Assembly: GCF_902706185.1 (NCBI RefSeq)
Contig: NZ_CACSJM010000047.1
Location: 1-38,567 of the forward strand
Source: Roseomonas sp. 18066
Lineage (GTDB): Bacteria > Pseudomonadota > Alphaproteobacteria > Acetobacterales > Acetobacteraceae
Length of the DNA: 38,567 nucleotides
Direction: 5' to 3'
Below are positions 25,999 through 34,515 of this stretch, piece by piece (the first letter of the stretch is position 1; every line of letters starts with the position of its first letter). A model generated the notes under the pieces. The model had not been told where the DNA came from. It ran no database searches and saw only the letters and a program-made list of their open reading frames with translations. The position numbers and the translations under genes were made by a program.

Positions 25999-26735
25999 GC
26001 CTGCACCCTCCGGTCGCGGGCGATGTCCAGGAAGACATCCTCCAGGCTGTCGCGGCCGAAGCGGCTGACCAGCTCGGCCGGGCTGCCCTCGGCCACCAGC
26101 CGGCCCTGCTTGAGCATCAGCACATGGTCGCAGAGGCGCTCGACCTCGGCCATGTTGTGGCTGGCCAGCAGGATCGAGCAGCCGGAGGCGGCGCGGTAGC
26201 GTTCCAGCCAGCTGCGCACCCAGTCGCCGGTGTCGGGGTCGAGGCTGGCGGTGGGCTCGTCCAGCAGCAGCAGCTCCGGCCGGTTGATCAGCGATTTGGC
26301 CAATGCCACCCGGGTCTTCTGTCCGGCGGAAAGCTGCCCGGCCGGCCGGTCGAGAATGTCTGTCAGCTGCAGCTCTGCCGCCAGCTCGGCGATGCGGGCC
26401 TCGGCGCCGCGGACATTGTAGAGATGGGCATAGACCCGCAGGTTCTCCGCCACGCTCAGCTTCGCCGGCAGGGCGACATAGGGCGATGAGAAATTCATCC
26501 GGGCCAGGGCCGAGAACCGGTCGCCGGCCATGTCCTGGCCGAGCACGGTGATCCGCCCGGCGCTGGGCACCAGCAGGCCGAGCAGCATGGCGATGCTGGT
26601 GCTCTTGCCTGCCCCGTTGCCGCCCAGCAGCCCCCAGGTGCTGCCGCGCGGCTGGGCGAAGCTCAGGCCATCGACCGCCAGGGTGGCGTCGTAGCGCTTG
26701 GTCAGGCCCTCGGCCCGGATCACGGCGTCATTCAT
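25995..26735 (-). CDS. ABC transporter ATP-binding protein (partner of the ABC-2 permease)
   Basis: The protein has 246 residues from the ATG at 26735. Walker A is LLGGNGAGKSTS near 39, the signature is the variant LSAGQKTRVALAKS, Walker B is LLLLDEPTASLD, and the H-loop is ASHNM. The family is the single-ATPase type that pairs with ABC-2 permeases. The frame stays open far upstream, but conserved sequence begins only at MNDAVIRAEGLTKRY, and the longer reading would overlap the gene on the other strand. The ribosome binding site is weak. Confidence 0.9.
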   Translation of the reverse strand: MNDAVIRAEGLTKRYDATLAVDGLSFAQPRGSTWGLLGGNGAGKSTSIAMLLGLLVPSAGRITVLGQDMAGDRFSALARMNFSSPYVALPAKLSVAENLRVYAHLYNVRGAEARIAELAAELQLTDILDRPAGQLSAGQKTRVALAKSLINRPELLLLDEPTASLDPDTGDWVRSWLERYRAASGCSILLASHNMAEVERLCDHVLMLKQGRLVAEGSPAELVSRFGRDSLEDVFLDIARDRRVQA

Positions 26736-26879
26736 CCCGGAGCAGAATAGGCGGGAGCGGCGTGGGTTTCCCAGGGGGGCGGGCGCGGCAGCCATGCGGC
26801 GGGCCGGCTTGGCCCGGCGCGATGCGGCGTGGCATAGGTCAGGCAGGAATATTGCGTCGCACCATGCCGGGAGCCTGCC

Positions 26880-27446
26880 ATGCCCCTCTCCCCGCCGGCC
26901 GCGCGCCGGCCGCTGCACCGGCGCGTCATCGAGATGCGCGGCTTCGCCCGCGAGGACGGGCTGTTCGACATCGAGGGCCACCTGGTCGACACCAAGGACC
27001 AGGGCTTCACCACCATCGATCGCGGCGTGGCGCCGGACGCGCCGCTGCACGGCATGCGGATCCGCCTGACCATCGATGACGAGATGCTGATCCACCACTG
27101 CGAGGCGGTGACCGAGCACAGCCCCTATCGCATGTGCCCCGACGCCGCGCCGAATTTTGCCCGGCTGGCCGGCCTGCGGATCGGTGGCGGCTTCAACAAG
27201 GCCGTGGCCGAGCGGGTCGGCGGCACGCTGGGCTGCACCCATCTGCGGGAGATGCTGGCGCAGCTGGCGACGGTGGCCTTCCAGACCACCTACGAGTCGC
27301 GGCGGGCGCGGCGCGGCGACTGGCGGCCGGGCGACAAGCGGCCGGCGCTGGTCGGCACCTGCCTGGCCTATGCCGAGGACAGCCGCATCACCGCCGCGCA
27401 ATGGCCCGGCTTCACGGCCGCGACCCCGGAGCCGGCGAAGCCCTGA
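26880..27446 (+). CDS. DUF2889 domain protein
   Basis: The 188-residue protein shows the DUF2889 pattern along its length: an N-terminal MRGFAREDGLFDIEGHLVDTK, a central HCEAVTEHSPYRMCPD, and IGGGFNKAVAERVGGTLGCTHLREML. The conserved Cys and His residues in these blocks might bind a metal, which is inference. The function is unknown; relatives are widespread in proteobacteria that degrade aromatic or aliphatic acids. It starts at the ATG at 26880 and is divergent from the ABC transporter pair. Confidence 0.85.
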   Translation: MPLSPPAARRPLHRRVIEMRGFAREDGLFDIEGHLVDTKDQGFTTIDRGVAPDAPLHGMRIRLTIDDEMLIHHCEAVTEHSPYRMCPDAAPNFARLAGLRIGGGFNKAVAERVGGTLGCTHLREMLAQLATVAFQTTYESRRARRGDWRPGDKRPALVGTCLAYAEDSRITAAQWPGFTAATPEPAKP

Positions 27447-27494
27447 ACGCGCCCCGCCGCCCCGCTTTGGTGGTGGCCGAGTGCCGGAACCAGC

Positions 27495-27524
27495 CTGCCA
27501 ACGCGAAGGCGGCAGCCTGAAAAC
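27495..27524. terminator. Weak bidirectional hairpin between converging genes
   Basis: CTGCC (27495-27499) can pair with GGCAG (27511-27515), followed by CCTGAAAACT. It contains the 20-bp sequence that recurs inverted at 9429-9448. The position between two converging stop codons suits a shared terminator, but there is no real U-tract. Confidence 0.3.
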
Positions 27525-29194
27525 TAATCGGCGGTGAAGAAGTCGCGGAGCCAGCGGCGCAGCGGCGAGGGGGGCGGGCCTTCCTCCTGGTCCAGCAGCT
27601 CGGCCGAGGGCAGGCCCAGCCGCTTGTGGATGGCCTGCACCTTGGCATCCTCCGGCAGCAGCGCCGCGCCCTGCATCGCCACCTTCTGCGCCGGCACCAG
27701 CTGGCCGCTGCGCTCCAGCGCCCGGGCCAGGCCGACGAAGGCCGTGCCGCTGTCGGGCATCGCCGCCAGGACGCGGCGGAAGATCGGCTCGGCCTCGGCC
27801 GGCTCGCCGACATAGAGCAGCAGCTGGCCCAGCCACAGGCAGGTCTCGGCATCCACCTCCGGGTCTTCCAGCAGGCGGCGGGCCATGGCCACGGCCTCGG
27901 CGCGGTCGCCGCGGGCGGCCAGCACCTGGCTGAGCCCGAGCAGCGCCTTGCCATGCGTGGTCTCGTGCTGCAGCACGGCGCGGAACTGGGTCTCGGCCTC
28001 GTCGGCGCGGCCGGTGTTCAGCAGCATGGTGGCCAGGTGCATGCGCAGCTTCAGGTCGGCCGGGATCACCTGCACGCCCTGCTGGCACAGCGTCACCGCC
28101 TCGACCAGGCGCTTCTGCCCGCCCAGGCACAGGCTGAGCCCGATATAGGCGTGGCCCAGGTCGGGGCGCAGCGCCAGGGCGGCGCGGAAGATGCGCTCGG
28201 CCTCGACCAGCTCGGACAGCGCCAGCAGCAGGTGGCCGGCGCGGCCCAGCAGCCCGGCATCCTGCGGCCAGGCCTTGGTCTGCAGCAGCACGGCGTCGCG
28301 GGCGCGGCGCGGCAGCTTGCGGGCGCGCAGCTCGCCGACGCGCAGCCCCAGCTGGCGCTGCAGGTCGCCGCTCAGGATGCCGCGCGACAGGCCCAGCCGC
28401 TTGGCCCGCTTCCACAGCCGGTTGGCCAGGCGGATATGGCCGTGGCGGAAGGCGGCATTGGCGACATGCCGGGCCCAGTGCGGGCTGACATGGCGGCGGG
28501 CGCGCATCACGGCCGCCAGCTGCGGCAGGTCGCGCGCCAGCATCAGCTGCAGCACCTGGGCCAGGAAGCGGCTGTCGACCAGCAGCCAGATGGCGGCATG
28601 GCTCATGAAGGGGGTGCGCAGCCAATGCACCCCGGCATCGCGCACCAGCAGCGAGGACTGGCCATTGTCCTCGGCCATGTAGGGGTCGGCCAGCATGACG
28701 GCGAAGCCGCCGGCCTCGCCGGGCGCCACCGCCATGCCGGCATGCAGCGCCGGGTCGAAGAACTTGTGGAAGCGGCTGTCCCAGGGGCAGTCGGCCGGGT
28801 CGATGCTGGTCTGCGGGCAGACGCCCAGGCTGTGCTCGCAGCCCAGCCGCGCCGCATGCTTCAGCGCCGCATAGCCGCCCATGCTGTAGCCATAGGCGAT
28901 GGCCGGGCCGTGGATCGCCGCGCGGACCGCCGGCGCCGCCGCCTCGACCGAGGCGGTGGGAAACCAGTTTTCCCGCTTGGCCACCAGGCCGATGGTGTTG
29001 AGGCCGAGCTTCTCCGCCGGCTCCTGCCCCCAGACCGCGTCGCCTCTGGGGCGGAAGGTCAGGTCGGCGAAGGTGACCAGGGTCGGCGTGCCCGCGGCCG
29101 GGCGATGCACCACCAGCAGGTGCTCGTCCTCGTACAGGATGATGCCGGGAACCGGCGCGGCGGCGGCGGCGGGCTGCTCGGTCTCAACGGCCAT
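27524..29194 (-). CDS. Esterase-like alpha/beta hydrolase fused to TPR repeats
   Basis: The 556-residue protein has an alpha/beta-hydrolase-like N-terminal half. The nucleophile elbow GYSMGGYAAL begins at 102, with Ser104 as presumed nucleophile. The region resembles hydrolases seen near capsule and glycan genes. From about residue 300 to 525 it is tetratricopeptide repeats, with recurring units such as RIFRAALALRPDLGHAYIGLS. The segment 230-300 is Arg/Leu-rich and basic. There is no signal peptide. GGAGGAGGCGGCCC precedes the ATG at 29194. It overlaps bolA by 11 bp. The substrate is unknown. Confidence 0.8.
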   Translation of the reverse strand: MAVETEQPAAAAAPVPGIILYEDEHLLVVHRPAAGTPTLVTFADLTFRPRGDAVWGQEPAEKLGLNTIGLVAKRENWFPTASVEAAAPAVRAAIHGPAIAYGYSMGGYAALKHAARLGCEHSLGVCPQTSIDPADCPWDSRFHKFFDPALHAGMAVAPGEAGGFAVMLADPYMAEDNGQSSLLVRDAGVHWLRTPFMSHAAIWLLVDSRFLAQVLQLMLARDLPQLAAVMRARRHVSPHWARHVANAAFRHGHIRLANRLWKRAKRLGLSRGILSGDLQRQLGLRVGELRARKLPRRARDAVLLQTKAWPQDAGLLGRAGHLLLALSELVEAERIFRAALALRPDLGHAYIGLSLCLGGQKRLVEAVTLCQQGVQVIPADLKLRMHLATMLLNTGRADEAETQFRAVLQHETTHGKALLGLSQVLAARGDRAEAVAMARRLLEDPEVDAETCLWLGQLLLYVGEPAEAEPIFRRVLAAMPDSGTAFVGLARALERSGQLVPAQKVAMQGAALLPEDAKVQAIHKRLGLPSAELLDQEEGPPPSPLRRWLRDFFTAD

Positions 29195-29468
29195 GGGCCG
29201 CCTCCTCCGGCGTCAGCAGCTGCAGCGACAGGGCATGCAGCCCGCCCTCGAGCTCGGCCGCCAGCGCTGCATGCACGGCGCGGGCGCGGGCGACGCGGCT
29301 CATCCCCGCGAAGGCCGGGCTGACCAGCCGCAGGGTGTAATGGGTCTCGCCCCCCGGCCGGGCGCCGGCATGGCCGGCATGGCGGTGGCTGTCATCCTGC
29401 AGGTCCAGCGCGGCGGCGGGGAAGGCGCCGTCCAGCAGAAGCCTGATACGTTCGGCGCGTGTCGACAT
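29184..29468 (-). CDS. bolA: BolA family protein
   Basis: The protein has 94 residues. It carries the BolA fold sequence: MSTRAERIRLLLDGAF, then LDLQDDSHRHAGHAG with the conserved His, and FAGMSRVARARAVHAAL with the RVARARA helix. BolA proteins pair with monothiol glutaredoxins in iron-sulfur and iron regulation. I start at the ATG at 29468; the frame is open to 29555. Its 3' end overlaps the hydrolase–TPR gene by 11 bp. It is divergent from the J-domain gene, an arrangement I recall from other alphaproteobacteria. Confidence 0.93.
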   Translation of the reverse strand: MSTRAERIRLLLDGAFPAAALDLQDDSHRHAGHAGARPGGETHYTLRLVSPAFAGMSRVARARAVHAALAAELEGGLHALSLQLLTPEEAAHGR

Positions 29469-29565
29469 GGCTTCGGGGTTTTCCACGACCGGCAACGCCT
29501 GCCAAGCGAAAGGTTTGCAATCTGCCGCCTTGCGGCCTCCGCGATCCGCGACCATAAACCTTCAA

Positions 29566-30174
29566 ATGGCCCGCCGCGGCGAACGTCCCCGAACCGACAG
29601 CTCCACCCCCTTCAAGCCGTGCGATGCGCCCGGCTGTGAAGCGCCGGGAGAGTTCCGTGCGCCGCGTGATAGATCACGCCTGCGCGACTATCACCATTTC
29701 TGCCTCGAGCATGTCAGGGCCTACAACCAGGCCTGGGACTACTACAAAGGCATGAGCTCCGACGAGATCGAGGCCAACCTGCGCGAGGATACCAGCTGGC
29801 AGCGGCCGACCTGGCCGCTCGGCCGGCTGGGCGCCCAGCGCAAGCTGAACCCCGAGATGTTCCGCGACCCGCTCGGCCTGTTCGGCCAGGCGCCGCCGAC
29901 GCCGCGCAAGTCGGCCAAGGAGGCGCCGCCGGAGCTGCGCGCCGCCCTCGACATGCTGGGGCTGGGCTGGCCGCTGGAAAATGATGCGCTGCGTGCCCGT
30001 TACAAGGAACTCGCGAAGCGCTACCATCCGGACACCAATGGCGGGGACAAGTCCGCCGAGGACCGGCTGAAGGACATCAACCGCGCCTACAGCCTGCTGC
30101 GCAAGCGGCTGGCCAGCCTGGCCACCGAGGAAGGCCGCGAGGCCGGACCGGATGCCGCCAGCCGGGCGGCCTGA
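29566..30174 (+). CDS. J-domain protein with an N-terminal zinc-finger-like segment
   Basis: The 202-residue protein has a C-terminal J domain (about 125-185) with the HPD motif in RYHPDTNGG, which stimulates DnaK ATPase. The N-terminal part (18-55) contains CDAPGC, then after about 20 residues an HHFCLEH stretch, which could form a Cys/His metal site. It is not a full DnaJ: the G/F and CxxCxGxG zinc domains are absent. It lies 109 bp before cobS, an order seen in several alphaproteobacteria, which suggests a chaperone role for the cobaltochelatase, though that is inference. The ATG at 29566 is the first that includes all conserved sequence. Confidence 0.9.
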   Translation: MARRGERPRTDSSTPFKPCDAPGCEAPGEFRAPRDRSRLRDYHHFCLEHVRAYNQAWDYYKGMSSDEIEANLREDTSWQRPTWPLGRLGAQRKLNPEMFRDPLGLFGQAPPTPRKSAKEAPPELRAALDMLGLGWPLENDALRARYKELAKRYHPDTNGGDKSAEDRLKDINRAYSLLRKRLASLATEEGREAGPDAASRAA

Positions 30175-30283
30175 CGACGCGCCAGAACGAACGAGCGAGA
30201 GACCAGACCCGATCGCGTCAGCCCCGAGCCTGCGTTCATGCGCCCCGGGGCGCGCCACGAGAGCCGAGAGCGAAGAGAGCCCT

Positions 30284-31291
30284 ATGACCAAGGTCGCCAC
30301 CCTTTCCGACGTCCGCCCCACCTCGTCGATCAACCTTCCGGACCTCACCGTGAAGGTGCGCGAGGTGTTCGGCATCGACAGCGACCTCGAGGTGCCGGCC
30401 TATTCGATCCCTACCGAGCACGTGCCGGAGGTCGACCCGACCTACAAGTTCGACCGCGACACCACGCTGGCGATCCTGGCCGGCTTCGCCTTCAACCGGC
30501 GCGTCATGGTCCAGGGCTATCACGGCACCGGCAAGTCGACGCATATCGAGCAGGTCGCCTCGCGCCTCAACTGGCCCTGCATCCGCGTCAACCTGGACAG
30601 CCACATCAGCCGCATCGACCTGATCGGCAAGGACGCCATCGTCCTCAAGGACGGCAAGCAGATCACCGAGTTCCGCGAGGGCATCCTGCCCTGGGCCCTG
30701 CAGCACCCCTGCGCCATGGTCTTCGACGAGTATGATGCGGGCCGCCCGGACGTCATGTTCGTCATCCAGCGCGTGCTGGAGGTTGAGGGCAAGCTGACGC
30801 TGCTGGACCAGAACCGCGTGATCCGGCCGCACCCGGCCTTCCGCCTGTTCGCCACCGCCAACACGGTGGGTCTGGGCGACACCACCGGCCTCTACCACGG
30901 CACCCAGCAGATCAATCAGGGCCAGATGGACCGCTGGAACATCGTCGCCACCCTGAACTACCTGCCGCATGGCCAGGAAAGCGCCATCGTCGCCGCCAAG
31001 ATGAACATCGCCGACGGCGACACCGCCGGCCGCAAGCGCATCGAGGCCATGGTGGCGCTGGCCGACCTGACGCGCGCCGGCTTCATCGCCGGCGACATCT
31101 CCACCGTCATGTCGCCGCGCACCGTCATCACCTGGGCCGAGAACGCCAAGATCTTCGGCGATGTCGGCTTCGCCTTCCGCCTCTCCTTCCTCAACAAGTG
31201 CGACGAGGCGGAGCGGTCGACGGTGGCCGAGTACTACCAGCGCTGCTTCAACGAGGAAGTGCCGACCGGGCTGCTCGTTCGCAAGAACTGA
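30284..31291 (+). CDS. cobS: Aerobic cobaltochelatase subunit CobS
   Basis: The 335-residue protein is a MoxR/AAA+ ATPase. Walker A is GYHGTGKST at 78-86, Walker B is [10 protein letters not shown] near 147, and [17 protein letters not shown] is typical of CobS. With CobT and CobN it inserts cobalt into hydrogenobyrinic acid a,c-diamide in aerobic B12 synthesis, CobS-CobT forming the chaperone-like ring. The length is as expected (about 330). The N-terminal [12 protein letters not shown] and the [13 protein letters not shown] block are diagnostic. cobT follows after a 96-bp gap holding two strong hairpins. cobN is not in the window. Confidence 0.96.
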   Translation: MTKVATLSDVRPTSSINLPDLTVKVREVFGIDSDLEVPAYSIPTEHVPEVDPTYKFDRDTTLAILAGFAFNRRVMVQGYHGTGKSTHIEQVASRLNWPCIRVNLDSHISRIDLIGKDAIVLKDGKQITEFREGILPWALQHPCAMVFDEYDAGRPDVMFVIQRVLEVEGKLTLLDQNRVIRPHPAFRLFATANTVGLGDTTGLYHGTQQINQGQMDRWNIVATLNYLPHGQESAIVAAKMNIADGDTAGRKRIEAMVALADLTRAGFIAGDISTVMSPRTVITWAENAKIFGDVGFAFRLSFLNKCDEAERSTVAEYYQRCFNEEVPTGLLVRKN

Positions 31292-31299
31292 CGCCGTGG

Positions 31300-31356
31300 C
31301 CAGGAGGGGCGCCGCCCCTCCTGGACCCACCCGCCGGGGGGATCGGATCCCCCCGG
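31300..31356 (+). terminator. Twin hairpins between cobS and cobT
   Basis: Two perfect palindromes lie in tandem: 31300-31324 (10-12 bp arms, core AGGGGCG) and 31334-31356 (11-bp arms, GGGGGGATC). Each is followed by ACCC(C), like the hairpins of the dispersed element. No U-tract follows, so they may attenuate or stabilise the transcript rather than end it. Confidence 0.5.
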
Positions 31357-31387
31357 ACCCCGCCGTCTATCGGGAGCCCGTGCGCGC

Positions 31388-33256
31388 ATGAGCGGCAGCA
31401 AAGACCTGACCCGTCAGGAAGAATTCAAGCGGGCCACCGCCGGCACCCTCCGCGCCATGGCGAACAACGCCGAGGTGCAGGTGGCCTTCCAGCCCGGCCC
31501 CTCCGGCCTCGCCGGCAAGCGCGCCCGCCTGCCGCTGCCCACCCGCGCTTTGCCGCCGGCCGAGATGGCGCGGCTGCGCGGCGCCGCCGACGCCATCGCG
31601 CTGCGGCTGCGCCACCATGACGAAGCGGCCCACGCCGCCCGCACCCCCGCCCGCCGCGAGGCCAAGGAGGTCTTCGACGCCCTCGAGCAGGCCCGCGTCG
31701 AAGTGGTCGGCAGCCGCGCCATGCCCGGCGTCGCCGCCAACCTCTCCGCCCGCCTGGCCGAGACCTGCGAGGCCGAGGGCTACGACCGCATGACCCGCAA
31801 GGACCAGCTGCCGCTGCCGGCAGCGCTCTCCTTGCTGGCGCGCGAACGCCTGTCCGGCGAGCCGGTGCCAGCCGCGGCGCAGCGCATCCTCGACCTCTGG
31901 CGCGACACCCTCGGCGACAAGGCCGAAGGCGCGCTGAACGAGATGGCCGCCGCCTCCGACGACCAGGACGGCTTCGCCCGCGCCGCCCGCAAGCTGCTGA
32001 CCGCGCTCGACCTGGCCGAGGCCGAGGTGGAAGCCGAGGCGGAAGAGGACGAGGAAGGCGAGGAGGGGGCCGAAAGCTCCAGCCAGGAGCAGAACTCGGC
32101 CGAGGGCGAGGCGCAGAGCGAGGAATCCGACCCGACGCTGGGCGCCCAGCCCGAGACCATGCAGGGCGAAGGCGCCGAGGAAGAGGGCGAGTCCGAGGAA
32201 GAGGAAGGCGTCGCCGCCGAGGGCGAGGACCGCCCGGGTGGCCCGCAGCAGCGCCGCGAAACCCCCGCCGTCGACGATGCCAGCATCTACCGCGCCTTCA
32301 CCCGCAAGTTCGACGAGGAGGTCTTGGCCGAGGACCTCTGCGACGCCGAGGAGCTGTCGCGCCTGCGCCAGCAACTGGACCAGCAGCTGTCGCATCTGCA
32401 GGGCGTGGTCTCCAAGCTGGCCAACCGGCTGCAGCGCCGCCTGCTGGCGCAGCAGCAGCGCGCCTGGGAATTCGACCTGGAGGAAGGGCAGCTCGACGCC
32501 GCCCGCCTCGCCCGCATCGTCGTCAACCCGATGCTGTCGCTGTCCTATAAGCGCGAGCGCGAGGCCGATTTCCGCGACACCGTGGTCAGCCTGCTGATCG
32601 ACAATTCGGGGTCCATGCGCGGCCGGCCGATCTCGGTCGCCGCCATGTGCTGCGACATCCTGGCCCGCACGCTGGAGCGCTGCTCGGTCAAGGTCGAGAT
32701 CCTGGGCTTCACCACCCGCGCCTGGAAGGGCGGCCAGTCGCGCGAGCGCTGGGTGCAGGAAGGCAAGCCGCGCAACCCCGGCCGCCTGAACGACCTGCGC
32801 CACGTCGTCTACAAGTCGGCCGACGCCCCCTGGCGCCGCGCTCGCAAGAATCTGGGCCTGATGCTGCGCGAAGGCCTGCTGAAGGAGAACATCGACGGCG
32901 AGGCGCTGGAATGGGCCTATAAGCGCCTGCTGACCCGCCCGGAGAAGCGCCGCATCCTGATGGTCATCAGCGACGGCGCCCCGGTCGATGACAGCACGCT
33001 GTCGGTCAATCCCGGCAACTACCTGGAGCGGCACCTGCGCAAGGTGATCGGCGAGATCGAGGGCCGCCCCTTCGCCGAGCTGATCGCCATCGGCATCGGC
33101 CACGATGTCACCCGCTACTACCGCCGCGCCGTGACCATCGTGGATGCCGAGGAGCTGGGCGGCACCATGATGAAGAAGCTCGCCGAGCTGTTCGACGAGG
33201 ATGCCGCCGCCGCCTTCCAGCGCGCCTCGACCGAGCGGGCGCCCATCCTGGCCTGA
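31388..33256 (+). CDS. cobT: Aerobic cobaltochelatase subunit CobT
   Basis: The 622-residue protein has an N-terminal alpha-helical region (1-210), a long Glu-rich acidic linker (about 211-285), and a C-terminal von Willebrand factor A domain. The MIDAS motif DNSGSMRG is at about 405, followed later by TTRAW and SDGAP. The length and the acidic spacer match CobT. It works as a ring with CobS. The ATG at 31388 follows the twin hairpins at 31300-31356. Confidence 0.95.
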   Translation: MSGSKDLTRQEEFKRATAGTLRAMANNAEVQVAFQPGPSGLAGKRARLPLPTRALPPAEMARLRGAADAIALRLRHHDEAAHAARTPARREAKEVFDALEQARVEVVGSRAMPGVAANLSARLAETCEAEGYDRMTRKDQLPLPAALSLLARERLSGEPVPAAAQRILDLWRDTLGDKAEGALNEMAAASDDQDGFARAARKLLTALDLAEAEVEAEAEEDEEGEEGAESSSQEQNSAEGEAQSEESDPTLGAQPETMQGEGAEEEGESEEEEGVAAEGEDRPGGPQQRRETPAVDDASIYRAFTRKFDEEVLAEDLCDAEELSRLRQQLDQQLSHLQGVVSKLANRLQRRLLAQQQRAWEFDLEEGQLDAARLARIVVNPMLSLSYKREREADFRDTVVSLLIDNSGSMRGRPISVAAMCCDILARTLERCSVKVEILGFTTRAWKGGQSRERWVQEGKPRNPGRLNDLRHVVYKSADAPWRRARKNLGLMLREGLLKENIDGEALEWAYKRLLTRPEKRRILMVISDGAPVDDSTLSVNPGNYLERHLRKVIGEIEGRPFAELIAIGIGHDVTRYYRRAVTIVDAEELGGTMMKKLAELFDEDAAAAFQRASTERAPILA

Positions 33257-33281
33257 TGGGCCAGGATGTGATCCGGGCCGC

Positions 33282-34265
33282 GTGATCCACCGCAACCGGC
33301 GCAGCCTGCTGCTGGCGGGGCTGGGCCTCAGCGGGCTCAGCATCTGGGGCGCGCGCGCGCTGGTGCGCCGCCGCGCCCCCGCCGCCCGCCCGGTGCCCGC
33401 TTTGCCGCAGCCCGAGGCCAGCCCGCTGGTCGCCCGTGGCATGCTGCAGCTGAACAACGGGGCGCTGGGCTCCGGCGGCTGGTCCGGCCTGCATATCGAC
33501 AACGACCTGCAGCTGACCGCCGTCAGCGACCTGGGCTACTGGCTGCAGGCGCAGGTGCAGATCGCCGCGGACGGCACCCCCCAGGGGCTGGACCAGGTCC
33601 GCCACGGCGCCCTCGATGACGGCTTCTTCGACAGCCCGCCCGGCCGCCTGACCAGCGACGCCGAGTCGCTGGCGCGCCTGCCCGACGGGTCCTGGCTGAT
33701 CGGCTTCGAGCGCTGGCACCACGTCACCCGCCACCCGCGCATCGACGCCCCCGGCGTGATCTGGTCGATGCCCGCCGACCTGCGCAACGCGCCGCTGAAT
33801 GCCGGGCTCGAAAGCCTGGCCGTGCTGGCCGATGGCCGCGTGCTGGCGATCAGCGAAGGCCTGTGGACCGGACCGCACGGCTGGCCCCGCGCCTGGATCG
33901 GCGGCCCCGGCAACTGGATGCCCGTCGGCTACCGCCCGCGCGGTGGCTATGTCGCGACCGATGCCTGCGGCCTGCCCGACGGCAGCGTCCTGGTGACCGA
34001 GCGCGCCTTCAACTACCGCCAGTTCTTCCGCGGCCGCCTGGTGCGCATCCCCGCCGCCATGATCGCCTCGGCCCAGGAAGACACCCTGCTGCAGGGCGAG
34101 CTGCTGACCGAAGAACTGCCGCACGAAAACTGGGAAGGCGTCACCAGCTTCCGCCACCAGGGCCAGACCTGGATCGCCCTGCTCACGGACGATAACGAGA
34201 TGTTCTTCCAGGAAGGTCTTCTGGCGTTTTTTACGGTGAAGGAAGGCGTCTTAGGGAAGGGGTAA
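33282..34265 (+). CDS. Exported phytase-like esterase domain protein
   Basis: The 327-residue protein starts with a Tat-like signal (IHRNRRSLLLAGLGLSGLS). The rest matches the esterase-like phytase domain, a beta-propeller pattern with DAESLARLPDGSWLIGFERW, GLESLAVLADGRVLAISEG and ENWEGVTSFRHQGQTWIALLTDDN. A periplasmic esterase or phosphatase is likely; the substrate is unknown. The only suitable start is GTG at 33282, 25 bp after the cobT stop, so it may be co-transcribed with cobST. A terminator of the dispersed-element type begins 2 bp after its stop. Confidence 0.85.
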   Translation: MIHRNRRSLLLAGLGLSGLSIWGARALVRRRAPAARPVPALPQPEASPLVARGMLQLNNGALGSGGWSGLHIDNDLQLTAVSDLGYWLQAQVQIAADGTPQGLDQVRHGALDDGFFDSPPGRLTSDAESLARLPDGSWLIGFERWHHVTRHPRIDAPGVIWSMPADLRNAPLNAGLESLAVLADGRVLAISEGLWTGPHGWPRAWIGGPGNWMPVGYRPRGGYVATDACGLPDGSVLVTERAFNYRQFFRGRLVRIPAAMIASAQEDTLLQGELLTEELPHENWEGVTSFRHQGQTWIALLTDDNEMFFQEGLLAFFTVKEGVLGKG

Positions 34266-34267
34266 GG

Positions 34268-34305
34268 CGAGGGGAATGAATTCCCCTCGACCCCTTCTTT
34301 TTTCT
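34268..34305 (+). terminator. Terminator of the cobST/phytase-like operon (left hairpin of copy B)
   Basis: CGAGGGGAAT (34268-34277) pairs with ATTCCCCTCG (34280-34289) around GA. ACCCC and TTCTTTTTTCT follow. It is placed immediately after the stop codon at 34265 and has the full form of a Rho-independent terminator. Confidence 0.8.
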
Positions 34306-34459
34306 GTCTGTTGGCCGTTGAACGCCCAGTCGCTTCACCGGGACCGACACCAGGGCATCACGGCGGGACGCCATCATATGAAAACAGCGCGCCCTCGCAG
34401 GTCGCGCTGCCCCTGGGCCGTTTCACGTCCCGTCCCCACCTGGACACGGCAGTCCGGAA

Positions 34460-34497
34460 GAAAAAAGAAGGGGGCCTGGGGGAATTCATTCCCCCAG
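34460..34497 (-). terminator. Terminator of aroKB (right hairpin of copy B)
   Basis: CTGGGGGAAT (34476-34485) pairs with ATTCCCCCAG (34488-34497). Read leftwards it is followed by a C-rich stretch and CTTCTTTTTTCTTC. It lies 18 bp beyond the aroKB stop. Confidence 0.8.
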
Positions 34498-34515
34498 CCT
34501 TTTCCCTGTCTTCTC

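Larger units (their letters stand above)
34268..34515. repeat. Dispersed intergenic element, copy B
   Basis: This is the second copy of the element at 6460-6714. A right-pointing hairpin (34268-34289) starts 2 bp after the phytase-like stop, and a left-pointing one (34476-34497) ends 18 bp before the aroKB stop. The core shares ACCAGGGCATCAC, GGGACGCCAT, TCGCAGGTCGCGCTG and GGGCCGTTTCACGTCC with copy A in the same order and spacing. The 250-bp gap holds no other recognisable feature. Confidence 0.85.

Noticed and set aside
26736..28625. In-frame upstream extension of the ABC ATPase
   Set aside because: It overlaps the DUF2889 gene and the hydrolase–TPR gene and is Arg/Pro/Ala-rich without family similarity. 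The ATPase homology starts at 26735.
30175..30283. Cobalamin riboswitch before cobS
   Set aside because: The 109-bp gap is too short for the usual element and shows no B12-box-like sequence.
31367..33502. A 711-codon minus-strand frame
   Set aside because: It is antisense to cobT and part of the phytase-like gene and shows no domain.
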